Of a DNA stretch of 6,956 nt, positions 6,574-6,956 are shown one piece after another. A program made the position numbers and the translations under genes. The stretch's first letter is position 1. The number at the start of each line of letters is the position of its first letter. This DNA is from an uncultured Clostridia bacterium. Lineage in GTDB: Bacteria > Bacillota > Clostridia > Christensenellales > Aristaeellaceae. The notes beneath the pieces were generated by a model. The model saw nothing but the letters and a program-made list of their open reading frames with translations, had not been told where the DNA came from and did no database searches. The stretch spans positions 1-6,956 of the forward strand of contig CAMOHY010000115.1 in assembly GCA_946615495.1 (NCBI GenBank), given 5' to 3'.

Positions 6574-6956
6574 ATGCCTAAGTACAAAATGATCGCCCCC
6601 GCCCTGCCCAATATTCCCTGGCAGGAAAAGCCCGAAGGAAACCTGAACAGCCCCCTGTGGCGCTACAAGGAAAACCCCATTATCGGCCGCAATCCGCTGC
6701 CCGGCGTGGCCCGCATTTTCAATTCCGCCGTCATGCCCTACGAAGGAAAATTCGTGGGCGTGTTCCGGGGCGAACAGACCAACGGCATTCCGTACATCTA
6801 TTTGGGCTGGAGCCAGGACGCTATCCACTGGGACTTTGAGCCCAACAAAATCCCCTTTGTGGACCAGGAAGGCAAGCCCTTCATGCCCATCTACGCCTAC
6901 GACCCCCGGCTGGTGAAGGTGGAGGATACCTATTACATCATCTGGTGCCAGGATTT
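6574..6956 (+). CDS. GH130_2 manno-oligosaccharide phosphorylase, 5' part
   Basis: Only the first 127 codons plus two bases are in the window; the gene continues past the right edge. The family releases mannose-1-phosphate from the non-reducing end of beta-1,4-manno-oligosaccharides (EC 2.4.1.319 type, R. albus RaMP2). GH130 signatures seen are ENPIIGRNPLPGVARIFNSA (33-52), GKFVGVFRGEQ (58-68), YLGWSQDAIHWDFEP (76-90) and AYDPRLVKVEDTYYIIWCQD (108-127), with Asp110 of YDPR as the expected proton donor. The YDPR form and the short lead-in separate it from the GH130_1 gene at 2435. It has no signal peptide and is thus cytoplasmic. It would trim imported oligosaccharides to mannobiose for the epimerase. 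The close relatives acting on mannosyl-GlcNAc (also GH130_2) cannot be excluded from this fragment, though the operon argues for mannan. Confidence 0.88.
   Translation, partial: MPKYKMIAPALPNIPWQEKPEGNLNSPLWRYKENPIIGRNPLPGVARIFNSAVMPYEGKFVGVFRGEQTNGIPYIYLGWSQDAIHWDFEPNKIPFVDQEGKPFMPIYAYDPRLVKVEDTYYIIWCQD

Noticed and set aside
5218..6828. Minus-strand open frame of about 536 codons over the GH5 and GH130_2 genes
   Set aside because: It has the same cause: both + strand genes share a frame. The product has no family motif and no sensible ribosome site context.

Overview
The window looks like part of a carbohydrate-utilisation operon from a GC-rich gut or rumen Firmicute (class Clostridia, order not resolvable by eye). 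Pointers are strong AGGAGG-type ribosome sites, strongly G/C-biased third codon positions, and proteins whose motifs resemble those of Ruminococcus albus and Roseburia intestinalis mannan enzymes. All six genes lie on the + strand with gaps of 16, 18, 18, 44 and 27 bases, and no internal terminator was seen. The last gene runs off the right edge.

Layout: 1-201 is AT-rich non-coding DNA with a good sigma-A-like promoter (-10 TATAAT at 159-164) and two kinds of repeat. Then come a cellobiose/mannobiose 2-epimerase (202-1371), a cytoplasmic two-domain SGNH acetylesterase resembling CE2 (1388-2416), a GH130_1 mannosylglucose phosphorylase (2435-3610), a PgcA/PGM2-type phosphohexomutase (3629-5305), a secreted GH5_4-type endo-glycanase (5350-6546) and the start of a GH130_2 manno-oligosaccharide phosphorylase (6574-6956, partial).

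How they work together (known pathway, inferred here from family membership): the secreted GH5 enzyme cuts a beta-1,4-linked polysaccharide such as glucomannan outside the cell. Oligosaccharides are imported by a transporter not in the window. The esterase strips acetyl groups inside the cell. GH130_2 shortens manno-oligosaccharides to mannobiose, releasing mannose-1-phosphate. The epimerase turns mannobiose into mannosyl-glucose, and GH130_1 phosphorolyses that to mannose-1-phosphate plus glucose. The mutase would convert mannose-1-phosphate to mannose-6-phosphate for glycolysis. This saves ATP compared with hydrolysis followed by kinases.

The pathway itself is described in other Firmicutes. 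The less expected points are a GH5_4 (cellulase/xyloglucanase-like) enzyme where a GH26 or GH5_7 mannanase would be expected, a 17-bp imperfect direct repeat spaced 42 bp apart around the promoter, 13-bp-period TTAAG repeats upstream, and an esterase with no Asp at the usual triad position. No transporter, regulator, RNA gene, CRISPR array or mobile element was found.
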